Part shown: positions 1-11,216 of the stretch, in pieces
How positions within the stretch are numbered: the stretch's first letter is position 1
Layout: each line of letters begins with the position of its first letter
Source: Lepas anatifera
Taxonomy: Eukaryota; Arthropoda; Thecostraca; Lepadidae
DNA length: 64,000 nucleotides
NCBI GenBank assembly: GCA_034440635.1
Contig: JAOTON010001532.1
Location: 50,001-114,000 of the forward strand
Direction of reading: 5' to 3'
The notes under the pieces: model-generated
What the model was told of the DNA's origin: nothing
What the model saw: only the letters and a program-made list of their open reading frames with translations
Databases searched by the model: none
Made by a program: the position numbers and the translations under genes

Positions 1-3000
1 CGGCGGTGGGGGAGCACCCGCTGGCCGAGAGGCTCAGCTTCGTCATCAGCTGGGTGCCGGACGTCCTCGACAGGGCCGGTCAGTAGCGACGCGGCCATTA
101 ACACGCGCATTGACGGGGGGGCGGGTACCCGCCCCCTCGGGTTTTTCGGAGACAGCAGAAAACGGCGGCGCGCAGCGCCGCCGTACTTGGTATACCTTTT
201 CCCTTATCATTTTGCAACTTCTGTGAACATTTTAAGGATAGGTCATCTCAGGTCAGTGTCCCAAAACCTGGGGTGCTGGGTGCAGAACGACACCCAGTCA
301 AACAGAATTTTCCACTCACTTTTATATTTATTTTGCTGAATTTTCCACTCACTTCCAACAATACTTTCTACTTTTGAATTTTACTCAACAATACTGACTA
401 CAAAGGCCAGTTCCATTGCCTCCTCTACCAACGTCCACTGGAAAAAGAGAGCAGCAGAATCGACTAGAAGATCGCCAAATTAACTCGGCTCTTATGGGCT
501 TCTTTCGCTTTTCTGAAAGAAAATCTGGCGATTTCTATTTTTCTGGACAATTATACCTGGCATCCTTATCTCCACCGATTTCAGTGGAACAACATAATCG
601 AAATTCTGGCGCAGGCAAGACGCTCAGTGCCCCCTCGGAGAAAGTTCCAGTGGGTGAACACCGCCACTAAATTCCACCACTCACAAAATTCGTGAGTGGA
701 AAATTAGACACCCTAGCCTTGTGTTCCCAAAGAAATGAACTGACCGCTTTGAGAGATACATTTCTGGAAAGTAGTTTATCTGTGCACATGACTTCAAGGC
801 TTACGTCCATGAAAAGTTTTTGTATTTCTGGTACCAAGAATAGTGAAAAACTATTTTTGGTCATATTTTTGTTAGAAGCAATTATCTTGAAATTTGTATG
901 CTAAGCAGCATATTTTTTGACATTGTATCGTAGAAAATTGACCATTTATTGCGAAGAAAATCATTTTTATCCGTATCAGCCCTTCATCGCTGCGTCCACG
1001 CCGTGTGACACCCAAATCCACTCACGACACCCTACGACACCTAGGCATAAAAACGCTGATATTTTAGTTGAACTGAAAGTGTCCGGTATTTGAATATATT
1101 GAAACTCTACATTTTCATTAAATGAATATTTCTGACAACAAGAATGCATCCAGTTACGCTTCAAACATCGGCACTTTTTTGTATGACTGGTCTACGGCGT
1201 GGACCTACCAAAACGCCGTCTTTACATCTAGTAAATAAAAGCGGCATCTTTAGGCTTTTTGAAAGGCAGGTGGCATATCGTTATTGACAAAACATTTTGT
1301 CTTCCTCTTTGTGTGATTTTATCTGTAAAATTTTCTAGCCTATAAGGATTCAGAAAATTAATTTAGGGAAATTTTTAAAATGCAAATTATGTAGCTCAGG
1401 CGCCCGGCAGGCAGTAAGCGATCAGAAATTTAAAGTAGTAGTTGCTCTGACGCTGTCGCAACGGTCGCAACCCGCCGCGCCTGGCTGATGTAGACGAAAG
1501 GAAGAAACAAAACAGAAATAATAAAGCTGTAGCTTCGATTAGATTCATACAAAGCAGCATATTCATATGAAGGTGAGAATATATGTGAAGAGGAGCAGGG
1601 GAATTGACAGGTAAAGAAAAGAAACTTTAAGCAAGAGTCTGGAAGAGTTTATTGCCACGATAGAAAGTTTGTAGTTTCGTCTGGGTTACTCTAGTGTAAG
1701 CCAAGGCTCTACTGGGCCCTAGCATGGGTGCATGCGAGGTGCAGTGATTGAGGTCAGGAGTGGCCTCCGAAATTACGATAACTATAGGTATAGGAGGGGC
1801 GTTGTCCCGGACAGAAAAACTATACAGTGTATGCTTGGATAATAAATTTAGGCACTAGGTATTGCATGAAAATCCCTTCTTTATTTTTCACCACCTGCCG
1901 GTCTCGGAGGCCTCCTCTGCAGAGTTGGTCTAAGGGGCCCCGATATTTCGTCTCAGAGGCTTTTTAGAGCTGGTCATATGGGAGAGGAGAGGAGGGGCAC
2001 AATAGTTGGTCTAGGGAAGCCCCCCAAGAGTTGGTCTTCATCCCACAAATGTTAGTCTTGGTGGCTCCCAGAGTTCTTTCCCCGAAGGTTGGTCTCAGAG
2101 GCCCCCAAAAAAGTTTTTTCGTGACAACTCACCAATGCCTTAAAAATAATTGGAGACTGCATCAGGGGGTTTCGGTTGGTAAAGATTTGCCTGTTTAACC
2201 CAAATTTTTCACATGGTAATGGTCAAACAATGCTGCTTGGCGACAATTTACAAATATTTACTTTGAGAAATTTAAACAAAATATCCATCCCTCAGTTCAA
2301 ACAAGGTCTCTGAGAGTTTACCACCTGAGTACCCAAATTGGGAAATTTTTACTCCACCGTACATTTTGAGGGGAATTTTCCACTCACTCACCATATATTC
2401 CGAGCTGAATTTTCCACTCGATACCCTAGCTCAAAACCTATTTTGGGTCACTGTCTCAGGTCAGGTCACCAGTACAGGTCAAGTGAACCGACCTCAAAAA
2501 AGTTTAAGATAGCATAAGTCGGAGCAGGGTGAACTTATCCAATTGAAACTTATATCACATAATGGGCTCACCGAGTTCTCTAAAACATGTTCCGGTATTT
2601 TTGATATTGATGACCTAAGGTCAGGTACGAAGCATGACCTCTCCATTGTTAATACATGGGAAATATGGTTTTTACTGAATAACTCAGTAACCTATGGTGA
2701 TAGAGCGTTTATTTTAGCTTCATTAGACTCGCCTTGGCTTTGAGGTTGTAATGATATGCATTTTATATAATTTGACCCTGACCTGACCTCAGGTCAGGTC
2801 AAATCTTTGATTTGACCTAGCAAGGTCAAGTCATATATCATTCGATTCGGCTTGCTGCGAGGATTCATAGGGTTCAAGTCGTTTTGCTCTATCTTTACTT
2901 GTTCAGATGTAATGGCCGAAAAACTTAATTTACATGTTATCCCTATGACGGCATGTGACGGCATGTTTTTGACCTCTGGTGACCTTAAATGTGACCTGAC

Positions 3001-4149
3001 AAAAAATGGTTCAAATATTTTCGATGGAGAAGCGGATGGGCTACCCAACGCCGTTTACCGTTTTTTGCTACCTACCGTGGTTCTCGAGATCTTAGGAGGG
3101 GGCGGGTACCCGCCCCCCTCGTCAATCCGAAGGTGGCTCAGACCCCCGTCAATGCGCGTGTTAAAGACGGTGATAGTGGTGCGTGACAGCCATGGAAGGG
3201 TAACGTGGGATTTGAACTGCGATAGCATTATTGTAGAAGCTTACGGAGAAACCTGGTTTGATTCGTCGTTTGTCCGGAAGCCCGTCGGTTGCAGTTAATT
3301 GTGTGTTTTTGAAGTAGGGTCCAGTCCAAGATCGGCCGTCCTGTAGTCTCACCCAGCACCACATCGTAACACCGTCGCATTTCACAGTGTAACTCCTGAG
3401 GTGACTTGTGTCACTATCAACTTCCAGTATCTGGTGGTGACACGTCCCCTTCCTCGTTCCCACAGCTCCTGAGGTGAAGTGTGCTATTACAAACTTCCAG
3501 TTTCTGTTGGTGACACGTCCCCTCGTCATGACGTGTGTCACTAACTTCCAGTGTTTTGTGGTGACAGTACCCCCGTTCCCACAGCTCCTGGACTGCGTGG
3601 TCCTCAACATCCAGTATCCGGTGGTGACAGTGCCCCCGTTCCCACAGCTCCCGAGGTGCTGGACTGCGTGGCCCTCAACTTCGCTGCCGGCTGGCCGCAG
3701 TGTCTGGTGGTGACGGAGCGCAGTCTGCTGCGGTACCGGGCGCTGTTCCAGCTGCTGCTGCGGCTGCGGAGGGCCGTGGCGGCGCTGGAAGCCACCTTTG
3801 GACACCTGAAGACCGTCGGTGAGAGTCGCTTTAGAGTTCTGGATCCCATCCTGTAGCTGACTGGTTACCAGGTGGCGTAACCCTTCTCCTAACCTAGTGT
3901 CTCGGAATACGAGTATATCCTATTGCGTGTGTTTTCTTTCCGTTGCGGAATCTCTGACCTTTCTCTTTGCCAAAGCCTCATGACAAAATGTATGGAGCAC
4001 AGCGTAATACATTTCTCACTGGGCTTTTCTATTTGGCCGGTACATTTCTATCTGGCCGCTTTACCGGTCCCTGCGCGTGGCCTGTCTGTCTTTGTAGTCG
4101 GTCCGTCCGTATAAATTATTTTATAGAAATCATTCATTTTAGAATTTAT

Positions 4150-4227
<78 letters not shown>

Positions 4228-4263
4228 TATATATTTTTTTCTCTCTCTCTGTCTCTGTCTCTG

Positions 4264-4299
<36 letters not shown>

Positions 4300-7200
4300 C
4301 AGTGCTGATGTTGTCCTTTCCACAGGGGAGCTGGAGACTTCTCAGGAGGGCGCTGCACGGCTGCAGCGGTTGCAGCTCTGCAGACACGAGATGCAACACT
4401 TCATCTTGGCTCTGCAGCAGTATTTCACCTCCCAGGTAGGTGTTCCCGCTCTCTCTGATCTGCGTGAAGGAGTGGCGCTATCCTTGGGGGAGGGTCACCG
4501 CCGCTGGTGAACTGTGGTGCTGGCTAGTCCATCAAATTTCCAACCGGTTACTTTCGTTAAAATAGGTCACAACTATACAAACCGATGGAGAAAATGGTTG
4601 TCCTTCTTCGGCTCGTGCTTTCACCGTGTTGTGTCGTTTAAGCTCTACCATTTTGTGAGCGAAGCGATCTCAAAGCAATCGGCACTGCCCCGGTGCCACT
4701 GTCGCTGTCGCTGTAGCATCGCTGCGATAACGGTACTTTTGGACATTATCACCGCTCTGACGCTCATCGCTTTTGATGACGTTAGGTGCTGCTGCTTGGA
4801 TGGTCGGAGCTGTGTCGTCATCACTATGACGTCACTCCTGTACATGACGTCAGATGCTGCTGGTTGAGTGGGCGGAGCTGTGCCGTTATCAGTATGACGT
4901 CGCTCCTGTGTATGACGTCCGGTGCTGCTGTTGTGCTGGGTGGAGCTGTGCTTTTATCACTATGACGTCACTCCTGTGTATGACGTCAGGTGCTGCTGGT
5001 TGAGTGGGCGGAGCTGTGCCGTTATCAGTATGACGTCACTCCTGTGTATGACGTCAGGTGCTGCTGTTATGCTGGGTGGAGCTGTGCCTTTATCAGTATG
5101 ACGTCACTCCTGTGAATGACGTCAGGTGCTGCTGGTTGAGTGGGCGGAGCTGTGCCTTTATCAGTATGACGTCACTCCTGTGTATGACGTCAGGTGCTGC
5201 TGTTATGCTGGGTGGAGCTGTGCCGTTATCAGTATGACGTCACTCCTGTGAATGACGTCAGGTGCTGCTGGTTGAGTGGGCGGAGCTGTGCCGTTATCAG
5301 TATGACGTCGCTCCTGTGTATGACGTCAGGTGCTGCTGTTATGCTGGGTGGAGCTGTGCCTTTATCAGTATGACGTCACTCCTGTGCATGACGTCAGGTG
5401 CTGCTGGTTGAGTGGGCGGAGCTGCAGCGCCAGCTGGCGGCCGTACACACTCTGGACGACCTGCGGTCGGCGCACATCAACTACATAGAGCGGGCGGCCA
5501 GCCGGTGAGAAACCCGCTCACGACGGTGCTGCCGCCCAGCGGCACAACCTGCAACTGCTCAGGAGGGCGGGCAGACTAGACAGAAGTCAGGACTATCGCT
5601 GGATTGTGTAGAATGAAGGCACTGGGTGGTGTAAAGCACCATTTAGGCGGATCTGCTAATCAATCTTAAGGCGGACCTCGACTAACGTTGTGCAGAAATC
5701 TCCGAGAGCTTGACCGTATGAAATTTTGATTTGTTAACATGGTTTAGGGAATTGAGACCACGTTGTCGAAATTCTAAGGACAATTTATGGACTAAATAAG
5801 TCTGAAAATAGGGAAAGCACATTTTGTTTTCCCCTCCAATCGCTCAAAACAAGGATATCGCCTCTTGTCTTACTACGCAAGGTTGACCCAAGCATCGCGT
5901 GTAATCACGAATCTGGCAGCTTGCGGTGACTTGCGGCATGTCAGCTTGCGTGGCCATTTGTTAACACTTGTCACGTGACATGCGCTACCAGAAGAAAAGT
6001 GAGTGTTTAATGGTTTGAAATAAGGTAGTGACCCCCCTTTTGAACTTTAAAGCGTGCGGATATTTTATGTAGACAGCTTTGGGTGAAATGAAATGTGCCA
6101 ATAGCGGTTCCTCGTCACGCTCCACAAAACTGCTATCTCAGCTCATAACCAAATATAACAGTGTGAATTTTACTCCCTCAATTCCCTTATGATAAGCTGC
6201 CTTCACGAAAATTGTTTTTAGTCAGAAAAATTGTCGCTTGATTATCTCTGTCATGTTATCTTTCCAAAGAGGGACCAAAGTAAGTGACCACAGGCTTGGA
6301 ATTGATTTATCACTGTGAATGCATCGCGAATGTCTTGACTTCGGGCGCAGGTTAAACATAAAAGGTCAGTTCCGCTACAGCACCATGTTTCTGGCTTCTG
6401 GCTCTACTTCTGTCACGACTTTACTATCTTACTATATCTGCGCTTCCCCGTCCACAGGTGCCTTCTGAACACCAAAGCTGAACCGATCATGAACGTCATC
6501 AGCGACATCTTCCGGATAGTTTTGAAGTTTGAGTTTCAGCTGTCGGCCGCCGGGTGGTGTCTGTCGGAGTCGGGAGCGGCTGCGAACGTGCACTTCGCAA
6601 CTGTGATGAAAACCTACCGACAGTTCACCGAGTACTCGCGGTTTTTGTTTAAAGGTGAGACCAGTGGGGTCGATTTCTCCCTCACCAGGGGCTTTAGTCG
6701 AAGTGCACGGCTGCGGCCTAGGGTACCAGAATTCGTAGTGTTGGGTGGTAAGGAAACCACACCAAGACAGAATTGGTTCTCCGCTTCAGTAGCTCAGGGC
6801 TGAGAACCTTAGTTTCCACTTACTACAATATCCCATGTGCCTTTTTCCATCCTTGTCATGTATTTTCATCACCCGAGCGATATCAAAACAAGTAGATACA
6901 TACGCTGATGATCAGAATTGGTTTTGGAGCATTTTCTTACAAAAGTCAGGAAGTGAAACCAAAAATTGACCTCACAGACATCACTAATGCATTTTCTCTA
7001 ACGCCTATCCATGAAGTGTTGGTCTTTCACACTCCCGCGAAGTATTGTGAGACCAATGATTCCCTCCACGCCCAGGTGCAGACTGTGTTCTGGGACGCGG
7101 CTGCTGTCGACCACAGACGTGGTGATGTGTCCGACCCTAACTCGGCCACTGTGTGGCGCTGGTGTCAGGCCGCGACGTGGTTACCATGGTAACCACGGGA

Positions 7201-7680
7201 CATGGTACACATTTGTTAAAGCCCGTTGCATATGTATTGGCTGTGTGTAAAGGCCAGGGATATGCCTCTGGCGTTTGTTCACGGCGATGTTAAAAAAGTG
7301 ATGATATCTGTATGTGGCGGTGGCTGTCCCCGTTTTTGTTTTGTTTTTGTTTGCAGATATAACTGTAAACGGTGCTGTATTTTGGTTGCTATTATTAATG
7401 ATAATGCTGCAATGTTGCGACAGTTGTGAATTGTGGTTAGTGTCTGACCTGACCTTGTCCGTGAAATCTGTATCATTTGACGAGATGATTTCACTGCTCA
7501 TCCTCCCTCTCTGGCTCTCTCATTTCACTCTCTGTAGCTGTACTCTAATCTCGCGTACCATTCCCAGCGGTCAACAAGGCCAAGGACCGGTACTACCAGC
7601 CCCACCTCAGCGACCTGGTTAATCGGCTCAACCTCAACGACCACTACAGCAGCCAGCTGCCGCGCGGGAGAGAACCCTGA
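1..7680 (+). CDS. TUBGCP6: Gamma-tubulin complex component 6, C-terminal exons (5' end outside window)
   Basis: The product would be part of the gamma-tubulin ring complex, which nucleates microtubules at centrosomes; this portion is the C-terminal GCP (Spc97/98-type) domain that binds gamma-tubulin. Six exons join in frame: 1-78 (partial), 3648-3818, 4326-4435, 5398-5504, 6458-6654 and 7568-7680 (stop TGA). Codons in the first exon begin at base 3, giving about 257 residues. All junctions are GT-AG with matching phases. Segments recognisable as GCP6 include RHEMQHFILALQQY, EPIMNVISDIFRIVLKFEFQL, YSRFLFK and RYYQPHLSDLVNRLNLNDHY, which follow vertebrate GCP6 better than GCP2 or GCP3. Exons are GC-rich and introns AT-rich. 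Introns 1 and 3 carry tandem copies of the next exon's acceptor. The exon calls are read by eye from homology and splice phase; no transcript was seen. Confidence 0.88.
98..3164 (+). mobile_element. TTAA-target nonautonomous DNA element, copy 1 (interrupted)
   Basis: The sequence between the TTAA at 98-101 and the TTAA at 3161-3164 begins CACGCGCATTGACGGGGG and ends with its exact reverse complement, so it has perfect 18-bp terminal inverted repeats and a TTAA target duplication. Removing the hAT-like insertion at 254-2453 leaves about 0.85 kb, the same size as the copies near 22.1 and 42.3 kb. Both ends hold a subterminal palindrome around GGGTACCC, and a strong hairpin lies at about 163-182. 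The interior is full of AGGTCA/TGACCT motifs. There is no transposase frame. TTAA targeting is typical of the piggyBac superfamily, but the TIR is not a typical piggyBac end, so the superfamily is unproven. Confidence 0.8.
254..2453 (+). mobile_element. hAT-like nonautonomous element with 8-bp target duplication
   Basis: This 2.2-kb block begins CAGTGTCCCAAAA and ends TTTTGGGTCACTG. It is flanked by TCTCAGGT on both sides (246-253 and 2454-2461), an exact 8-bp duplication as hAT transposases make. Joining the flanks across it restores the sequence found in other copies of the host TTAA element, confirming an insertion. No long reading frame or transposase motif is visible, so it is nonautonomous or gutted. 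Internal features are repeated GAATTTTCCACTCAC motifs near both ends, a short inverted repeat at about 678-700, and a degenerate GGTCTC/GGCCCC minisatellite at about 1900-2115. Confidence 0.8.
3385..3647 (+). repeat. Tandem copies of the TUBGCP6 exon 2 acceptor and exon start
   Basis: Three to four decaying units precede the exon that starts at 3648. Segments ending CCCACAG occur at 3465, 3584 and 3647, each followed by CTCC and variants of the exon's first 60 or so bases, including CTGGACTGCGTGG and GGTGGTGAC. The last unit (3585-3647) is 63 nt, so it adds 21 open codons if the acceptor at 3584 is used; the unit before it is 119 nt and would shift the frame. Confidence 0.75.
4149..4300 (+). 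repeat. (TA)n then (TC/GTCTCT)n microsatellite in TUBGCP6 intron 2
   Basis: An alternating AT tract of about 85 bp is followed by about 65 bp of CT-rich repeat. The pyrimidine-rich part ends 25 bp before the acceptor of the exon at 4326 and may serve as its polypyrimidine tract. Long reading frames across it are low-complexity artefacts. Confidence 0.9.
4786..5397 (+). repeat. Nine 68-bp tandem units ending at the TUBGCP6 exon 4 acceptor
   Basis: Unit starts fall at 4786, 4854, 4922, 4990, 5058, 5126, 5194, 5262 and 5330, exactly 68 bp apart, and the next step (5398) is the first base of the coding exon. Each unit begins with a version of the exon's first 27 bases (GTGCTGCTG...GGAGCTG) and ends in TGACGTCAG or a near match, which is the acceptor context. 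From unit 2 onward two variants alternate, one like the real exon (GGTTGAGTGGGCGG) and one with TTATGCTGGGTGG, giving a 136-bp higher-order period. Unit 2 ends in CCG, so it lacks the acceptor AG. The array holds 15 exact TGACGTCA octamers. Confidence 0.92.
5505..7567 (+). other. TUBGCP6 introns 4 and 5
   Basis: The intervals 5505-6457 and 6655-7567 are introns with donors GTGAGA and GTGAGA and acceptors TCCACAG and TTCCCAG. They are moderately AT-rich. I see no RNA gene, mobile element end or additional exon in them. Confidence 0.7.
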
Positions 7681-9480
7681 ACCTGCAGCAGGCGGTGACA
7701 CATTCCTGGACGTGTGAGCGTGGGCTATGTGACACTACTATAGTGGCTATAGGAATGCTGATGAATATTGGAGGCTGAAGTGAGTGTGGCTCCGTAATAA
7801 TGGAACTTCAGAAATATCAGTCGTTAAGGCGCACATAACAAGTCTGGTTTCATTTTTAGTTCATCCCAATTATTTTTAAAGGTAAGTTTCATGGGGGTAG
7901 ACAGCGTCCGTCCCCTGGGGGTTTCTGCTCGGTCTGCTTCCATCGCGTCGGATAGGCTTCATGACCAAATTGCGATCCGTACCGTACTGCTAGTCCGAAG
8001 GGCTCTTTCCCCAGCACTATAGCGTGGTCTGTTCTAAAGTGCTGGCGAAATGCCACTTTATAGAGTCAATGACTTCATTATTATCCTGATCAGCGATCCC
8101 ATCCCGATCGTATGTTGCCCGGGGGAACTAAGTCAGGGACTGAAGCAGAAGTCGATCGGTAATCCGCGCCAGAATGGGACGTTGTGCCGGCGTGCTGTAC
8201 GTTACCGGCCGGTGGTTCAAGGCGTCCCCGGCGCGCTCTTCTCTACTGCCGCCTCAGTTAGGGCCGCTTTTGAGACTATATGACCCTGGCTGTTGGTGCG
8301 TCCTTAAGCCGCCAAGTCTGCTCTTGAATGTGTCACGTTCCTTCAGCCTGTCGCGTGGTTGACTGTTCGCTGAGATGTCTGCGCTGCTCAGTATGGCCCT
8401 GAGAACGGTATATCTGTATGTCGGCAGGTTATGGGCGGCTGGTAGTCTGAGAACGGTATATCTGTATGTCGGCAGGTTATGGACGGCTGGTGTGAAGCCG
8501 CTCCGCTGTGCAACTCCGTAGTTGTGATCAGGAAAACTACATAGGAAACATGATCGTCTGGCAGCTGAAATCGAGATGCCCACTCGTAAGGCTTTGTGCA
8601 GGTGTTTCAGCGAGCTTTATGATTATGTTTTCATTTACCAAGTTACATGAGTTGAGGCTTTTGCAATTCAGTAATTTTTTAGGACCTCCACGATATAAAG
8701 ACGTAAAGAATTCGAAGCTTTTGGCTATATTTTAGATGTTTTCCTCAGCCTAAAGGCTCGAATCGGATCTGGAAAAAATGTTTGAAAACCATGTTACCGT
8801 GTTTCATGATCCTTGTTTTTAGCGCACTTTTCAGTCCCTTGTTTGTTTTCTGGTGGATATGTGCTAAAATTTAACTAGGCCTAATGCTTTCATTGGTGGA
8901 GGTAAGCGCGTGGGGCGTTATCTCAAGTGATAATTGTGCTGATTGTCTTCTGGACAGGAGCATTCCTTTGCTTTTGTATGTAGAGTAACCGGTGGATGTC
9001 GGCTCTGATGTCTTGGGCATGCGATAGCTCTACAAAGAGCTTTCGATTACTTTGAAAGAGAAGAAATATACTTTTTCACGTTTCTTGCAATTTGAAGTCG
9101 CAGACTGTTGTGGAAATGTATCCGTTGTGTCTGGATGAGCTCCGCAACATTAGACGAATATTCACCGTGAACCCAGTTGTTGTAACGTGTTAAGATAAGC
9201 AGGAGTTTTTAGGTGAGCCTGTGTTACCGAAGTGAACACTGCCCTGTACACAGGCTAGTGCTTCTACCGGAGAGACCTCGGCTGATCCTCTGTGTCGGGC
9301 TGTGTTGTGACCATCATCCTCTTGTGATTACACAAAAATTGTGTGCGACTTAGTGAAAAGTGCGAATGCTTCTAGTAGATTTCTCAATATTTATGGTCAT
9401 AAATATTGGTATCTAGATCACAATTGATGGCGGTTTTGGCGCCGGCCCCTTTATGTACTGTTCCTCCGAAAAAATAAAGC
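7681..9480 (+). other. Probable TUBGCP6 3' UTR
   Basis: This non-coding stretch follows the TUBGCP6 stop. It holds a 48-bp direct tandem duplication (8401-8448 and 8449-8491) beginning GAGAACGGTATATCTG. The only clear AATAAA downstream of the stop in this stretch is at 9473-9478. No other gene is supported, and transcript extent is inferred. Confidence 0.4.
9473..9478 (+). promoter_or_regulatory. Candidate polyadenylation signal AATAAA
   Basis: A canonical hexamer about 1.8 kb after the TUBGCP6 stop and the best candidate for its 3' end. A chance match is possible. Confidence 0.3.
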
Positions 9481-11216
9481 TAGATCTGCCGTGAGATGCG
9501 CCTTCAGTCTTCCTTACGGCAGGGACCGAATGCGAAGGGTGTGGTCAACCTTCACGAAGAGAGGCACCTTGTGCTGGCTTGTTGCGAAGGTAGTGGAGCT
9601 GGACTGCGATGCAGCTTGCGCGACTCGGGTTGGGGGGGCAGAGGATAGTTTTCCCCTTACCGTACTGATTCTCGGCGGCTTACGCTCTCACCTTTGATCG
9701 CGCTAAGATCTGTGCTTAAGCTCAAGCCCCGCGGTCGTTCGTAACAGGGGCGACAATCTCGCAGCGCCAGCCAGCCCCATCAGTGTATAGTAGATGCTAA
9801 AGAAGTGAGGCTGTGCCGGGTGCTTCGGTGCGACGTGCGCGCTTGTGCATCGGTCGACTGTTTGCCTGACGGAGCTGTCCCGCCAAGGGACCTAACGGCG
9901 CTGCGCTAATACACTGGAGCTAACTACGCTGTTTGGTTTGAGGGTGAGGCAGAGGAAGCTCATGCAGTCAACAATAACCGGGCTATTTGATAAATCTGTC
10001 TGGTTTATATGTTGTCTACCTTCAGATAACTGGAAGCTACCCTCTGGGCGCTAAATGACCGTTCCAGTTGATACATCCTAAATCCCGAATAATCAATCAT
10101 GTAGAAGCCACCTTTCCTCACCAACTAAGAGAAGGAAAGGAGTAACACTAAGCACCAAATCGGAGAGACGCTTCCCTCATGGGAAGTAGGAAATAGCGTC
10201 CTGCCAATTTGAGCACCCAGGAGGGTACTCCTCCCTGCTCAGATCGTGAGACTTAGTTTTTCCCGATTTGCCGTGGGTGAACGCGACGTGGTGCAAACGC
10301 TGTCAGATTAAAGGGAGGGAAAACGCTGTCTGAAGGGGTGTTCTCCGAATACTGATTATTTTTGAACCTCGCATAATATATCTAATCGTGAGATGCCTGC
10401 CACGTCCCTCGAGCAAGAGTTCAGCGACTATCTCAATGACCAAAACCAACGCTATTGCGAGCTTTTTTATGCAGGCGAATCAGTCTAAAATGGCATATGG
10501 AGAGGAGGCATATCTGCTGTCATCTGGTGCCTCCCCACCCCCACCCCACTCCCTTAGATGGCTGACGTCTTTAACAACTGAGCTGTGCGATGAGGACGAG
10601 CAGTTCCCCATTTGTAGTACTGTCCCTGAGCCGAAGCCTGGACCGCTGCAGGCAAACTTGAGCTTCTAAAATTGTCGGCAGATAGATAAAGGACCCCTTC
10701 CCGTCTTTCGTCCCCTGGTGGTTCTGGGCAGGATGGATGCCGAATGGTATTGAGCATTGCATTATCTCTGAAGCATTCCGGAACCTGCGTAATCGAGTTA
10801 TTAAGATTAATTATACAGTCACCGCGGTGCCTGTATAACTATTCAGGGCAACTCTGTGGCCCAGTTGGCAACGGCGCCATGCTTGGGTGGGGAAGGCCCT
10901 GGATCAAGGATGTGTTGCAGCCTTTTCCGACGCCGCGTCATACGCAAGAGGTCATGGTACACTGGGCAGTGCGCGCGGAAAAAGTGGAAGCAATACCATG
11001 CCAGCTGGCGTCCCTGTTGGTGGATGCAATGGCTCAATGGGCATTTAAAGTGATCCACCGGTCCGGTCTCTTGCTGGCAGCCCTCATGCGAGGGCTAGCT
11101 TCTGCCGAGCGTTTTGGCTCGGCTAAACCGGGGCAGCCTAATGCGCCGCAGAAGGCAAAGCCGCTGTCTTAAATGGGTGCCCGTAGAGGGAAAATTCCGG
11201 CTCGTACGCAGTGTGG
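9481..11216. other. Intergenic, nothing recognised
   Basis: No homologous exon, RNA gene or mobile element end is visible here. A 142-codon open frame at 10744-11172 (+) has no recognisable motif and no supporting splice context, so it is not called. Confidence 0.5.

Noticed and set aside
3161..3805. A 214-codon minus-strand frame
   Set aside because: It is antisense to TUBGCP6 exon 2 and its tandem acceptor copies; its internal repeats reflect the DNA repeat.
4048..4399. Open frames with Tyr-Ile and Arg-Asp repeats
   Set aside because: They arise from the TA and CT microsatellites.
10744..11172. A 142-codon plus-strand frame as a gene
   Set aside because: No recognisable domain, no splice or promoter context, and a length possible by chance in this GC-rich segment.
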